Assembly (NCBI RefSeq): GCF_022662335.1 | Contig: NZ_JAKNQJ010000001.1 | Coordinates: 682,001-746,000, forward strand | DNA length: 64,000 nt | Direction: 5' to 3' | Origin: Sphingomonas sp. CROZ-RG-20F-R02-07 | GTDB lineage: Bacteria > Pseudomonadota > Alphaproteobacteria > Sphingomonadales > Sphingomonadaceae | Shown: piece after piece, positions 40,221 through 49,377 of the stretch | Layout: every line of letters begins with the position of its first letter | Position numbering within the stretch: position 1 is the first letter of the stretch | The notes under the pieces: generated by a model | Seen by the model: only the letters and a program-made list of their open reading frames with translations | Told to the model about the DNA's origin: nothing | Database searches by the model: none | Position numbers and translations under genes: made by a program

Positions 40221-41684
40221 ATGCCACGCAATACCGTAGCCAAGCTGCTCCTGTTCGGCGCGACCGGCGATCTCGCGCAGCGCATGCTGCTGCCGTCGCT
40301 CTATGGCCTCCATGCCGACGGCCTGCTGCCCGACGCGCTGACGATCACCGGATCGGCGCGCTCGGATTATGACGACGCCAGCTACAAGGAGTTCGCCAAG
40401 AAGGCGCTCGACCAGTTCCTGCCCGACGATCGCAAGGACGAGAGCGCGCTCGGCACCTTTCTCGACCGGCTGCAGTTCCAGCCGATCGACCTGTCCGACC
40501 CGAACGGCTTCCAGCCGCTCGCCGACAAGCTGGGCGACATCTCCGGCGGGCTCGCCATCTATCTCTCCACCGCGCCGTCTCTGTTCGAATCGGCCGTCGA
40601 GGGGCTGGAAAAGGTCGGCCTTGCCGGCGACACGGTGCGGATCGCGCTTGAAAAGCCCTTGGGCTACGATCTGCCGTCGAGCCAGGAGATCAACGACACC
40701 GTCGCCACCGCCTTCACCGAAGACCGGATCTTCCGCCTGGACCATTATCTCGGCAAAGAGACGGTGCAGAACATCCTCGCGATCCGTTTCGGCAACAGCT
40801 TCTTCGAGCCGGTGTGGAACGCGCGCGGGATCGACAACGTCCAGATCACGATTGCCGAGACCGTCGGCCTGGAAGAGCGCGCCGGTTATTACGACACGGC
40901 GGGCGCGCTGCGCGACATGGTGGCGAACCACATGCTCCAGTTGCTGGCGCTGGTGGCGATGGAGCCGCCCGCGAGCTTCGACGGCACCGCCATCCGTGAC
41001 GAGAAGGCCAAGGTGTTCCGCTCGCTCCGGCAGATGACGTCCGAAGAGGTGCCGCACTGCACGGTGACGGGCCAATATGCCGAGGGCGCGTCCGGCGGGA
41101 AGATCGTCAAGGGCTATGTCGCCGAACTCGGCAAGCCGTCCTCCACAGAGACGTTCGTCGCCATCAAGGCGCATGTCGACAATTGGCGCTGGCAGGGCGT
41201 TCCCTTCTATCTGCGCACCGGCAAGCGCATGCCCGCGCGCCGCAGCGAGATCGCGATCCAGTTCAAGCCGGTGCCGCATTCGATGTTCTCGAACCGCGGC
41301 GGCATGCTTCAGCCCAACGTGCTCGTCATCCGCCTCCAGCCCGAGGAATATATCCAGATGCTGGTGATGGCCAAGGAGCCGGGGCTCGACCGCGACGGTA
41401 TCCGCCTGAAGGAGGTGCCGCTCAACCTCAGCCTCGACAGCGAGTTCAAGGGCACGCGCCGCCGCATCGCGTACGAGCGGCTGCTGCTCGATCTGATCGA
41501 GGGCGACCAGACGCTGTTCGTCCGCCGCGACGAGGTGGAGGCGCAGTGGACGTGGATCGATTCGATTCGCGCCGGCTGGGACGCGAACGGCACCAAGCCC
41601 AAAAGCTATGCCTCGGGAAGCTGGGGCCCATCCGCCGCGATCGCGCTGACCGAGCGCGACGGGGTGACGTGGCAGGACGACTGA
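40221..41684 (+). CDS. zwf: glucose-6-phosphate 1-dehydrogenase
   Basis: A protein of 487 residues oxidising glucose 6-phosphate to the lactone with NADP. The cofactor motif LLFGATGDLAQRM is at residues 8-20 and the substrate/catalytic site RLDHYLGKETVQN near 172. It is the first gene of the Entner-Doudoroff cluster zwf-pgl-edd-glk-eda, in which glucose is phosphorylated, oxidised, dehydrated and split to pyruvate and glyceraldehyde 3-phosphate. AAGGA precedes the ATG. Confidence 0.97.
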   Translation: MPRNTVAKLLLFGATGDLAQRMLLPSLYGLHADGLLPDALTITGSARSDYDDASYKEFAKKALDQFLPDDRKDESALGTFLDRLQFQPIDLSDPNGFQPLADKLGDISGGLAIYLSTAPSLFESAVEGLEKVGLAGDTVRIALEKPLGYDLPSSQEINDTVATAFTEDRIFRLDHYLGKETVQNILAIRFGNSFFEPVWNARGIDNVQITIAETVGLEERAGYYDTAGALRDMVANHMLQLLALVAMEPPASFDGTAIRDEKAKVFRSLRQMTSEEVPHCTVTGQYAEGASGGKIVKGYVAELGKPSSTETFVAIKAHVDNWRWQGVPFYLRTGKRMPARRSEIAIQFKPVPHSMFSNRGGMLQPNVLVIRLQPEEYIQMLVMAKEPGLDRDGIRLKEVPLNLSLDSEFKGTRRRIAYERLLLDLIEGDQTLFVRRDEVEAQWTWIDSIRAGWDANGTKPKSYASGSWGPSAAIALTERDGVTWQDD

Positions 41685-41721
41685 TCCCGTTTTCGGGAAC
41701 GACGAGATTGAAGGAACGCAC

Positions 41722-42426
41722 ATGACCGAGATCGAATGGTGGGATTATGACGACGCCGCCGAAATGGCCGCGGCGGTGGCGGGCGACATCCAGTTCATCA
41801 TCGAGAGCGCGATCGACGCGCGCGGCTCGGCGGTGATCGCGCTGGCGGGCGGCAAGACCCCCTTCCCCGCCTATGAAAAGCTGAGCGCGGCGAAGCTCGA
41901 CTGGAAGAAGGTGACGATCATCCCCGGCGACGAGCGGATCGTGCCGCTGGGCGACGCGCTGTCGAACGTCACGCAGCTCGCCAAGATCTTCCTGCCCAAG
42001 GGGGCGCGGGTGATGCCGATCGTCCCCAAGGCCGTGCCCGACTACAAGGCGGCGGGGCGTTCGGCGGACGCGCTGATGCAGGATCTCCACTGGCCGCTCG
42101 ATTTTTGCCTGCTCGGCATGGGCGGCGACGGGCATACCGCGTCGATCTTCCCCGGCCCCGATTACGACGAGGCGCTGAACGGCCCCAAGGAGCGCCGTGC
42201 CTTGGGCGTGATGCCCGAGCCGCTGCCGCCCGAGGCCCCCGTCCCGCGCGTCACGCTGTCGCGCGCGGCGATCGCCTCGTCGCGGGCGCTGATGATCGCG
42301 CTGACCGGACAGGACAAACGCACCTTGCTCGAACAGGCGATCGAACAGGGCCCGTCGTCGCCCTATCCGATCGGCCGCGTTCTTTCCGAGGTGGAACTGC
42401 CGGTCGACATCCACTGGGCGGCGTGA
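41722..42426 (+). CDS. pgl: 6-phosphogluconolactonase
   Basis: A protein of 234 residues of the NagB/DevB fold. Visible marks are ALAGGKTPFPAYEKLS near residue 34, PGDERIVPL near 72, and LLGMGGDGHTASIFP near 130 with the catalytic His. It hydrolyses 6-phosphogluconolactone made by Zwf. AAGGAACG lies before the ATG. A pair of inverted REP-like repeats sits in the 102-bp gap to edd. Confidence 0.95.
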   Translation: MTEIEWWDYDDAAEMAAAVAGDIQFIIESAIDARGSAVIALAGGKTPFPAYEKLSAAKLDWKKVTIIPGDERIVPLGDALSNVTQLAKIFLPKGARVMPIVPKAVPDYKAAGRSADALMQDLHWPLDFCLLGMGGDGHTASIFPGPDYDEALNGPKERRALGVMPEPLPPEAPVPRVTLSRAAIASSRALMIALTGQDKRTLLEQAIEQGPSSPYPIGRVLSEVELPVDIHWAA

Positions 42427-42435
42427 TCCACTTTC

Positions 42436-42515
42436 CCGTTCGCCCCGAGCTTGTCGAAGGGCTGTCCCGCCCGTAGCCAAGAAGAACGGTGCTTCGACAA
42501 GCTCAGCACGAACGG
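42436..42515. repeat. inverted pair of REP-like repeats (type 1)
   Basis: The left copy (42436-42462, GAGCTTGTCGAAG core) and right copy (42489-42515, CTTCGACAAGCTC core) are near-complementary and could form a long hairpin in the pgl-edd mRNA. Further copies are at 7078-7104 and 63785-63869. Confidence 0.85.
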
Positions 42516-42528
42516 TAAGAGTGACGGC

Positions 42529-44340
42529 ATGAATTCCGAAGTCCTGGCGGTCACCGACCGCATCATCGAACGCTCGCGGCCGAGCCGCGCGGCCTATCTC
42601 GCGCTGATCGAGCGCGAGCGCGAAAACGGCATCCGCCGCCCCAGTCTGGGCTGCGCCAACCTCGCCCATGCCTATGCCGGCACCGACGAGGACCGCGACG
42701 CCATGAAGGCGGATACGGGCATGAACATCGGCATCGTCACCGCCTATAACGACATGCTCTCCGCCCATGCGGTCTATTACCGTTATCCCGAGCTGATGAA
42801 AGTCTGGGCGCGCGAGGCCGGCGCTACCGCGCAGGTGGCGGGCGGCGTACCGGCGATGTGCGACGGCGTGACCCAAGGCTATCCGGGCATGGAGCTGTCG
42901 CTCTTCAGCCGCGACACGATCGCGCTGTCGACCGCGATCGCGCTCAGCCACGGCACGTTCGAGGGCGCAGCCCTGCTCGGCATCTGCGACAAGATCGTGC
43001 CGGGGCTGCTGATGGGGGCGCTGCGCTTCGGTCACCTGCCGATGATCCTCATCCCCGGCGGCCCGATGCCGACCGGACTGCCCAACAAGGCGAAGGCCGC
43101 GGTGCGCGAGAAGTTCGCCGAGGGGCTGGTCGGCCGCGAGGAACTGCTCGATGCGGAGATCGGCGCCTATCATTCCAAGGGCACCTGCACCTTCTACGGC
43201 ACCGCCAACACCAACCAGATGATGATGGAGGTAATGGGCCTGCACATGCCCGGCGCCGCCTTCGTCAATCCGGGCACCAAGCTTCGCCAGGAACTCACCC
43301 GCGCCGCCGTCCACCGGCTGGCGCGGATCGGCGTGCGCGGCGACGATTACCGACCGATCGGTGCCTGCGTCGACGAACGCGCGATCGTGAACGCGGCAGT
43401 CGGCCTGCTCGCGACGGGCGGATCGACCAACCATCTGCTCCACGTGCCCGCGATCGCGCGCGCGGCGGGGATCGTGATCGACTGGGAGGATTTCGATCGG
43501 CTCTCGCGCGCGGTGCCGCTGATCGCGCGCGTCTATCCCAACGGATCGGCCGATGTGAACGGCTTCGAGGCGGCGGGCGGCATGCCCTATGTGATCCGCG
43601 AGCTGCTCGGCAGCGGCCATCTGCACGGCGACATCCTGACCGTCGCCGGCGACGGGCTGCCGGCCTATGCCAAGACCGCAGTGATCGACGGCGACACGCT
43701 CGGCTGGCGCGATACACCCGACAGCGGCGACGAGACCATCCTGCGCCCCGCCGCGGCGCCGTTCTCGGCGGATGGTGGGATGCGCATCCTGGCAGGCAAT
43801 ATCGGCCGCGCCTGCATCAAGGTCTCCGCGGTCGAGCGCGAACGCTGGGTGATCGAAGCGCCGGCTGCGGTCTTCGACGATCAGCTCGATGTGCTGGAGG
43901 CGTTCAAGGCGGGCAAGCTCGAACGCGATGTCGTGGTGGTCGTCCGCTTCCAGGGGCCGCGCGCGAACGGCATGCCCGAGCTTCACAAGCTGACGCCGGC
44001 ACTCGGCGTGTTGCAGAATCGCGGCTTCAAGGTGGCGCTGGTCACCGACGGGCGGATGTCGGGCGCCAGCGGCAAGGTGCCGTGCGCGATCCATTGTTCG
44101 CCCGAGGCGCTGCTGGACGGCGCGATCGGCCGGATCCGCGACGGCGATCTCATCCGCGTCGATGCGGAGAACGGCACGCTGGAGGCGCTCGTCGACCCGG
44201 CCGAATGGGCGGCGCGCGTGCCGGATGCGGCACCGGGGGCCGCCGAGGGCATGGGCCGCGAGCTGTTCGGCCTGTTCCGCGGACTTGCCGACGAGGCCGA
44301 GAAGGGCGCATCGGCGGTGCTGGCTGCCGCTGGGCTCTGA
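42529..44340 (+). CDS. edd: phosphogluconate dehydratase
   Basis: A protein of 603 residues of the IlvD/Edd family, converting 6-phosphogluconate to KDPG. Fe-S ligand cysteines are in PSLGCANLAHAYAG near residue 50, GGVPAMCDGVTQGYPG near 112 and the LLGICDKIVPG block near 152; GRMSGASGKVPCAIH near 515 is the C-terminal signature. ATG 42529 gives the normal family length. It follows pgl after a REP pair and precedes glk by 32 bp. Confidence 0.97.
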   Translation: MNSEVLAVTDRIIERSRPSRAAYLALIERERENGIRRPSLGCANLAHAYAGTDEDRDAMKADTGMNIGIVTAYNDMLSAHAVYYRYPELMKVWAREAGATAQVAGGVPAMCDGVTQGYPGMELSLFSRDTIALSTAIALSHGTFEGAALLGICDKIVPGLLMGALRFGHLPMILIPGGPMPTGLPNKAKAAVREKFAEGLVGREELLDAEIGAYHSKGTCTFYGTANTNQMMMEVMGLHMPGAAFVNPGTKLRQELTRAAVHRLARIGVRGDDYRPIGACVDERAIVNAAVGLLATGGSTNHLLHVPAIARAAGIVIDWEDFDRLSRAVPLIARVYPNGSADVNGFEAAGGMPYVIRELLGSGHLHGDILTVAGDGLPAYAKTAVIDGDTLGWRDTPDSGDETILRPAAAPFSADGGMRILAGNIGRACIKVSAVERERWVIEAPAAVFDDQLDVLEAFKAGKLERDVVVVVRFQGPRANGMPELHKLTPALGVLQNRGFKVALVTDGRMSGASGKVPCAIHCSPEALLDGAIGRIRDGDLIRVDAENGTLEALVDPAEWAARVPDAAPGAAEGMGRELFGLFRGLADEAEKGASAVLAAAGL

Positions 44341-44372
44341 ACCGCACGCCCAAGGGAACGAAGGGAACGCAG

Positions 44373-45341
44373 ATGGACGTCGTCGCAGCGGATATCGGGG
44401 GCACGCACGCACGCTTCGCCATTGCCGAGGTGGAGAATGGCAAGGTCGTCCATCTGGGCGAACCGGTGACGCTGAAAACCGCGGATCATGCGAGTTTGCA
44501 GACCGCGTGGGAGGCATTCCATTCTACACAAGGCGGCCGACTGCCGCGCGCGGCGGCGATCGCGGTCGCCTCGCCGATCACCGGCGACGTGATCCGGCTG
44601 ACCAACAACCCGTGGATCATCCGCCAGTCGCTGATCCACGAGCGGCTTCACGCCGACACCTATGTCGTCGTCAACGATTTCGGCGCGATCGCCCATGCCG
44701 TCGCGCAATTGCCCGAAGGGGATTTCGAGCATCTCTGCGGCCCCGATACGCCGCTGCCGTCCAAGGGCGTGACCACCGTCTGCGGCCCTGGCACCGGGCT
44801 TGGCGTCGCGCAGGTGCTGCGGCGGCACGACCGCTACGAAGTGCTGGAAACCGAGGGCGGGCATATCGACTATGCCGCGCTGGACGGCATCGAGGATGCG
44901 ATCCTTACGCGACTGCGCAAGACCTTCACGCGCGTGTCGGCCGAGCGAATCGTGTCGGGGCCGGGCATCGTCGCGATCTACGAGACGCTCGCCGAGATGG
45001 AGGGCCGCCCGGTCCACAGCCGCGACGACAAGACGATCTGGACCGAGGCGCTGGAGGGCACCGATTCGATCGCGCTCGCAGCGCTCGACCGCTTCTGCCT
45101 CGCGCTCGGCGCGGTGGCGGGCGATCTCGCGCTGGCGCATGGCGCGCGTGGCGTCGTGATCGCGGGCGGGCTCGGGCTGCGCATCAAGGACCGGCTGATC
45201 CGTTCGGGCTTCGACCAGCGGTTCCAGGCCAAAGGCCGCTTCCAGACGCTGATGGCGGCAATCCCCGTCAAGCTCATCACGCATCCGCAGCCCGGCCTGT
45301 TCGGCGCGGCCGCCGCCTTCGCCCAGGAGCATACGCAATGA
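44373..45341 (+). CDS. glk: glucokinase
   Basis: A protein of 322 residues of the proteobacterial ROK-unrelated glucokinase family. The phosphate motif AADIGGTHARFA is at residues 5-16, GPGTGLGVAQVL near 145, the glucose site TEGGHIDYA near 165, and GGLGLRIKDRL near 268. It makes glucose 6-phosphate for Zwf. The stop overlaps the eda start (ATGA). Confidence 0.96.
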   Translation: MDVVAADIGGTHARFAIAEVENGKVVHLGEPVTLKTADHASLQTAWEAFHSTQGGRLPRAAAIAVASPITGDVIRLTNNPWIIRQSLIHERLHADTYVVVNDFGAIAHAVAQLPEGDFEHLCGPDTPLPSKGVTTVCGPGTGLGVAQVLRRHDRYEVLETEGGHIDYAALDGIEDAILTRLRKTFTRVSAERIVSGPGIVAIYETLAEMEGRPVHSRDDKTIWTEALEGTDSIALAALDRFCLALGAVAGDLALAHGARGVVIAGGLGLRIKDRLIRSGFDQRFQAKGRFQTLMAAIPVKLITHPQPGLFGAAAAFAQEHTQ

Positions 45342-45943
45342 CCGACATCGCCGACATCATGCGCACCAGCGCCGTCATCCCCGTGCTGGTGATCGACGAC
45401 GCCGCCACCGCGCGACCGCTCGCCGAGGCGCTGGTCGCCGGCGGGCTGCGCGTGCTGGAGGTGACGATGCGCACGCCCTGCGCGCTGGAAGCGATCGCCG
45501 AGATGAAAAAGGTGGAGGGCGCGATCGTCGGCGCAGGCACCGTGGTGAACCCGGAGCAATTCCGCACCGTGCATGACGCAGGCGCCGAATTCATCGTCTC
45601 GCCCGGCCTCACCGAGCGGCTGGCCGCGCCGATCCTCGAAAGCGGCATTCCCTATCTGCCGGGCATCGCCAATGCCGGCGACATCATGCGCGGGCTGGAT
45701 CTGGGCCTTACCAACTTCAAATTCTTTCCGGCCGAGGCCAGCGGCGGGCTGAAGGCGCTGAAGGCGCTCGCCGCGCCCTTCTATCAGTGCAGCTTCTGCC
45801 CGACGGGCGGGATCACCGAAGCCTCGGCGCCCGAATGGCTGGCGTTCAAGCCGGTGCGCTGCGTCGGTGGAAGCTGGGTGACGGGCGGCACCATGGCCGA
45901 GGTGGAGATGAAGGCGCGCGCGGCGAACGCCCTGCGGGGCTGA
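45338..45943 (+). CDS. eda: KDPG aldolase (2-dehydro-3-deoxy-phosphogluconate aldolase)
   Basis: A protein of 201 residues, class I aldolase with TIM barrel. Catalytic residues are visible: Glu in VLEVTMRTPCAL near 41, and the Schiff-base Lys in LTNFKFFPAEASGG near 129. CPTGGIT near 155 is the phosphate site. It cleaves KDPG to pyruvate and glyceraldehyde 3-phosphate, completing the Entner-Doudoroff set. It is coupled to glk and ends 19 bp before the convergent mltG. Confidence 0.96.
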   Translation: MTDIADIMRTSAVIPVLVIDDAATARPLAEALVAGGLRVLEVTMRTPCALEAIAEMKKVEGAIVGAGTVVNPEQFRTVHDAGAEFIVSPGLTERLAAPILESGIPYLPGIANAGDIMRGLDLGLTNFKFFPAEASGGLKALKALAAPFYQCSFCPTGGITEASAPEWLAFKPVRCVGGSWVTGGTMAEVEMKARAANALRG

Positions 45944-45962
45944 TCGCCGGGCATCGCTCCGG

Positions 45963-46931
45963 TCACATCTCGCCGCGGGCGTGGCGGATCGCGTACCATT
46001 TCTTCACATTGGCATTATGCTCGGCCAGCGTGTCGGCAAAGACATGGCCGCCGGTGCCATCCGCGACGAAGTACAGCGCCTTGGACGTGCCCGGATCGAG
46101 CACCGCGTCGATCGACGCGCGGCCGGGATTGGCGATCGGCCCCACCGGCAGCCCGGCGCTGGCATAGGTGTTATAGCCGTTCTTGGCCTGCAATTCGGAG
46201 CGCAGGATGCGGCGGCCGAGCGGACGGCCCTTGGTGATCGGATAGATGACGGTCGGGTCGGCCTGAAGCGGCATGCCGATGCGCAGCCGATTGCCATAGA
46301 CGGCGGCCACCATGCGGCGTTCGGCGGGCTTACCCGTTTCCTTTTCCACGATCGAGGCGAGGATGATCGCCTGGCGCGGCGTCGTCACCGCGATGCCCGG
46401 CTTGCGCCTCGCCCAGGCGGCCTTGAGATAGACGTCCATCGCGCGCTGCATCCGCGTCACCACCGACGCACGCGTGTCGACGCGCGCGAAGGCATAGCTG
46501 TCGGGCAGGATCGATCCCTCGGCGGGCACCGCCACCGGCCCGACCAGGCCATCGGCCTTCATCAGCGCGTCATGGACCAGCACAGAGGGGTAGCCCTCGG
46601 GCACCACCACCAAGCGCTGCACCGTTTTGCCGCCCTGAAGCAGGCTGAGGATGTCCGATTGGCTCAGATGCGCCGGGATGCGGTATTCGCCCGCCTTGAT
46701 CGGCGCGCCCGATCCGAACACGCGGGCGAGCAGGCGGAAGCGCGTGGCGGAGCGGATCGCGCCCGCGCGTTCGAGGTCGCGCGCGGCCCCGGCCAGCGTC
46801 GCGCCCTCGGGCACGCTGACGGTCAGGGTGCGCGGTGCCGGGCCCGCGCCGCCCCAGCCGTGAATCATCAGGAACGCCGCCACGAGGACGGCGATCGCCG
46901 CGATCAGGCCGAAACAGCCGAGCCTGCGCAC
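45963..46931 (-). CDS. mltG: endolytic murein transglycosylase
   Basis: A protein of 322 residues with one N-terminal membrane helix (residues 6-24), a LysM-like region with SVPEGATLAGAARDLE, and the YceG catalytic domain. The catalytic Glu lies in ASIVEKETGKPAERR near residue 208, followed by NRLRIGMPLQADPTVIYP. It cuts nascent glycan strands in the periplasm. It follows fabF by only 4 bp, an order common in Proteobacteria. Confidence 0.94.
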   Translation of the reverse strand: MRRLGCFGLIAAIAVLVAAFLMIHGWGGAGPAPRTLTVSVPEGATLAGAARDLERAGAIRSATRFRLLARVFGSGAPIKAGEYRIPAHLSQSDILSLLQGGKTVQRLVVVPEGYPSVLVHDALMKADGLVGPVAVPAEGSILPDSYAFARVDTRASVVTRMQRAMDVYLKAAWARRKPGIAVTTPRQAIILASIVEKETGKPAERRMVAAVYGNRLRIGMPLQADPTVIYPITKGRPLGRRILRSELQAKNGYNTYASAGLPVGPIANPGRASIDAVLDPGTSKALYFVADGTGGHVFADTLAEHNANVKKWYAIRHARGEM

Positions 46932-46935
46932 CGGC

Positions 46936-48192
46936 CTAGAGCGCCCGCATCACCAAAGAGGCGTTGGTGCCGCCGAAGCCGAACGAGTTGTTCAGCACCG
47001 CACGGACCTCGCGCTTCCTGGCGACGTGCGGCACCAGATCGATGCCTTCGGCGCCCTCCGATGGATTGTCGAGGTTGAGCGTCGGCGGCACGATCTGGTC
47101 GCGCATCGCCAGGATGCAGAAGATGCTCTCGACCGCACCGGCCCCGCCGAGGAGATGGCCGATCGCCGACTTGGTCGAGCTCATCGACAGGCCGCCGACC
47201 GCATCCCCGAACAGCCGCTTGACCGCGCCGAGCTCGATCATGTCGGCCATCGTCGACGTGCCATGCGCGTTGATGTAGTCGATGTCGGATAGCGCCAATC
47301 CCGATTTGCGCATCGCCATCTGCATCGACCGGTACGCACCCGAACCCTCGGGCTCGGGTGCGGTGACGTGATAGGCGTCGCCGGACAGGCCGTAGCCGAC
47401 CACCTCGCAATAGATCTTGGCGCCACGGGCCTTGGCGCGCTCATATTCTTCCAGCACCACCACGCCCGCGCCCTCGCCCATCACGAACCCGTCGCGGTCG
47501 CGGTCATAGGGGCGGCTGGCCTGTTCGGGCCGATCGTTGAAGCTGGTGTTGAGTGCGCGCGCCGCCGCGAAACCGGCGATGCCGAGCGGGCACACCGTGC
47601 CCTCCGCGCCGCCCGCCAGCATGACGTCGGCATCGTCCATCGCGATCATCCGCGCGGCATCGCCGATCGAATGCGCTCCGGTCGAGCAGGCCGTGACCAC
47701 CGCGTGGTTCGGCCCCATCAGCCCGTATTTGATCGAGACCTGACCCGAGATCAGGTTGATGAGACGGCCATGGACGAAGTGCGGGCTGACGCGCTTGGGC
47801 CCCTTTTCCGCCAGGACGAGCGATTCGCTCTCGATGCCCGGCAGGCCGCCGATGCCCGATCCGATCGAGCAGCCGGCGCGGAAGCGCTCGGCCTCGGTCA
47901 TCTCGGTCAGGCCCGCATCCTCCAACGCCTGGCCGGCGGCGTCGATGCCGTAGATGATGAACGGATCGACCTGCCGCTGGATCTTATGATCGACGCGCTT
48001 GTCGGGATCGAAGCCGTAAGGATGATCCGCCGGCTTGACCTCGCACGCGATGGTGCATTTCTGGTCCGACGCGTCGAAACGGGTGATGGGCCCGGCGCCC
48101 GATTTGCCGGCGATGATGTTCGCCCATGCCGTCTCGACGTCCGCGCCGAGCGGAGTCACGAGGCCCAATCCGGTTACGACAACGCGCCGCAT
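46936..48192 (-). CDS. fabF: 3-oxoacyl-ACP synthase II
   Basis: A protein of 418 residues, KAS II condensing enzyme. The active-site Cys is in VVTACSTGAHSI near residue 168, the two His in NAHGTSTMADMIE near 310 and KSAIGHLLGGAG near 347. It elongates acyl-ACP with malonyl-ACP. It lies downstream of acpP with a 119-bp gap that carries a hairpin, and precedes mltG by 4 bp. Confidence 0.97.
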   Translation of the reverse strand: MRRVVVTGLGLVTPLGADVETAWANIIAGKSGAGPITRFDASDQKCTIACEVKPADHPYGFDPDKRVDHKIQRQVDPFIIYGIDAAGQALEDAGLTEMTEAERFRAGCSIGSGIGGLPGIESESLVLAEKGPKRVSPHFVHGRLINLISGQVSIKYGLMGPNHAVVTACSTGAHSIGDAARMIAMDDADVMLAGGAEGTVCPLGIAGFAAARALNTSFNDRPEQASRPYDRDRDGFVMGEGAGVVVLEEYERAKARGAKIYCEVVGYGLSGDAYHVTAPEPEGSGAYRSMQMAMRKSGLALSDIDYINAHGTSTMADMIELGAVKRLFGDAVGGLSMSSTKSAIGHLLGGAGAVESIFCILAMRDQIVPPTLNLDNPSEGAEGIDLVPHVARKREVRAVLNNSFGFGGTNASLVMRAL

Positions 48193-48208
48193 CTCACTCT
48201 CCAGTTTC

Positions 48209-48257
48209 CATAAACGAAACGGCTCCCCGCACCGGTAGACCCGGACGGGAAGCCGTT
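48209..48257 (-). terminator. hairpin between acpP and fabF, possible attenuator
   Basis: Read leftward, AACGGCTTCCC and GGGGAGCCGTT form an 11-bp stem with one G-U pair around an 18-base loop, followed by TCGTTTATGG. The position fits partial termination giving more acpP than fabF message. Confidence 0.5.
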
Positions 48258-48311
48258 CGATCCAGCCCGATAGGCAGGATCACCCTGTTGGGTTTGGCCG
48301 TGCGCCAGGTC

Positions 48312-48548
48312 TTACGACTTGTGCTCGTCGATATAGGTGATCGCGTCCTTCACGGTCGTGATCTTCTCGGCGGCATCGTCGGGAATCTCGACGCCGAATT
48401 CCTCCTCGAACGCCATGACGAGCTCGACGATGTCGAGGCTGTCGGCACCCAGATCGTCGATGAAGCTCGCATCCTCGGTCACCTTGTCGGCTTCGACGCC
48501 GAGATGCTCGACGACGATCTTCTTCACGCGGTCGGCGGTCTCGCTCAT
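48312..48548 (-). CDS. acpP: acyl carrier protein
   Basis: A protein of 78 residues, acidic, four-helix type. The phosphopantetheine Ser is near residue 37 in [12 protein letters not shown]. It carries acyl chains between FabD, FabG and FabF encoded around it. ATG 48548 gives the standard length, with AGGG eight bases upstream; ATG 48554 would add two residues and sits too near that site. Confidence 0.97.
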   Translation of the reverse strand: MSETADRVKKIVVEHLGVEADKVTEDASFIDDLGADSLDIVELVMAFEEEFGVEIPDDAAEKITTVKDAITYIDEHKS

Positions 48549-48637
48549 GGTCATTCCCTCTTCACGTATGGGGTGTTTCTTCGATTACCTGAACGCCCGT
48601 AGAACGGGGCCAAGGCGCGCGCAAGTATCCGCGCGCC

Positions 48638-49375
48638 TCAGATCATCGCCATCCCGCCGTTCACATGGAGCGTCTGCCCGGTGACGTAGCCTGCCTCGCG
48701 GCTGGCCAGATAGACGACCGCCGCGCCGATATCCTTCCCGCCGCCGAGATCGGCCGCCGGAATGCGCGCCAGTAGCGCGGCTTTCTGCGCGTCGGGCAAC
48801 GCATCGGTCATGGCGGAGCGGATGAAGCCGGGCGCGACGCAGTTGACGGTGATATGGCGGCTGGCGAGTTCCTGCGCCATCGCCTTGCTCATGCCGACCA
48901 GCCCCGCCTTGGACGCGGCATAGTTCGCCTGACCCGGATTTCCCGTGGTGCCGACGACCGAGGTGATCGAGATCATCCGCCCGAAACGCGCCTTCATCAT
49001 CGGCTTGGCGGCGGCGCGCATCAGCCGGAACGCGGCCTCGAGGTTGACGCGGATCACCTGGTCCCATTCGTCGTCCTTCATCCGCATCGCCAGATTGTCG
49101 CGCGTGACGCCGGCATTGTTGACGAGGATGTCGAGCCGCCCGAGCGCCGCCGCCGCGGCCGGCACCAGCGCATCGACCGCGCCGCCGTCCGACAGGTCGC
49201 ACGGCAGCGCGACGTGATCCGCACCGAGCGACGCCCGAAACGCCTCCAGCTTGCCGGCATTGGACCCCGAAACCGCGAGCCGCGCGCCCTGCCCCGCCAG
49301 CGCCTGCGCGATCGCCGACCCGATCCCCCCGGACGCGCCGGTGACGAGTGCGGTCATGCCTGTAAGGTCGAACAT
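48638..49375 (-). CDS. fabG: 3-oxoacyl-ACP reductase
   Basis: A protein of 245 residues, classical SDR: TGASGGIG near residue 12, NNAGVTRDNL near 86, catalytic Ser in SITSVVGTTGNPGQ near 138, and YAASKAG (Tyr, Lys) near 151. C-terminal TGQTLHVNGGMAMI is FabG-typical. It reduces 3-ketoacyl-ACP with NADPH. GGAGA eight bases before the ATG is its ribosome site. That same site now also codes the last residues of the neighbouring GxxExxY gene. Confidence 0.96.
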   Translation of the reverse strand: MFDLTGMTALVTGASGGIGSAIAQALAGQGARLAVSGSNAGKLEAFRASLGADHVALPCDLSDGGAVDALVPAAAAALGRLDILVNNAGVTRDNLAMRMKDDEWDQVIRVNLEAAFRLMRAAAKPMMKARFGRMISITSVVGTTGNPGQANYAASKAGLVGMSKAMAQELASRHITVNCVAPGFIRSAMTDALPDAQKAALLARIPAADLGGGKDIGAAVVYLASREAGYVTGQTLHVNGGMAMI

Positions 49376-49377
49376 GT

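Noticed and set aside
41694..41713. GGAAC-N16-CGCA before pgl
   Set aside because: Poor -10 and inside a constitutive operon gap; most likely chance.
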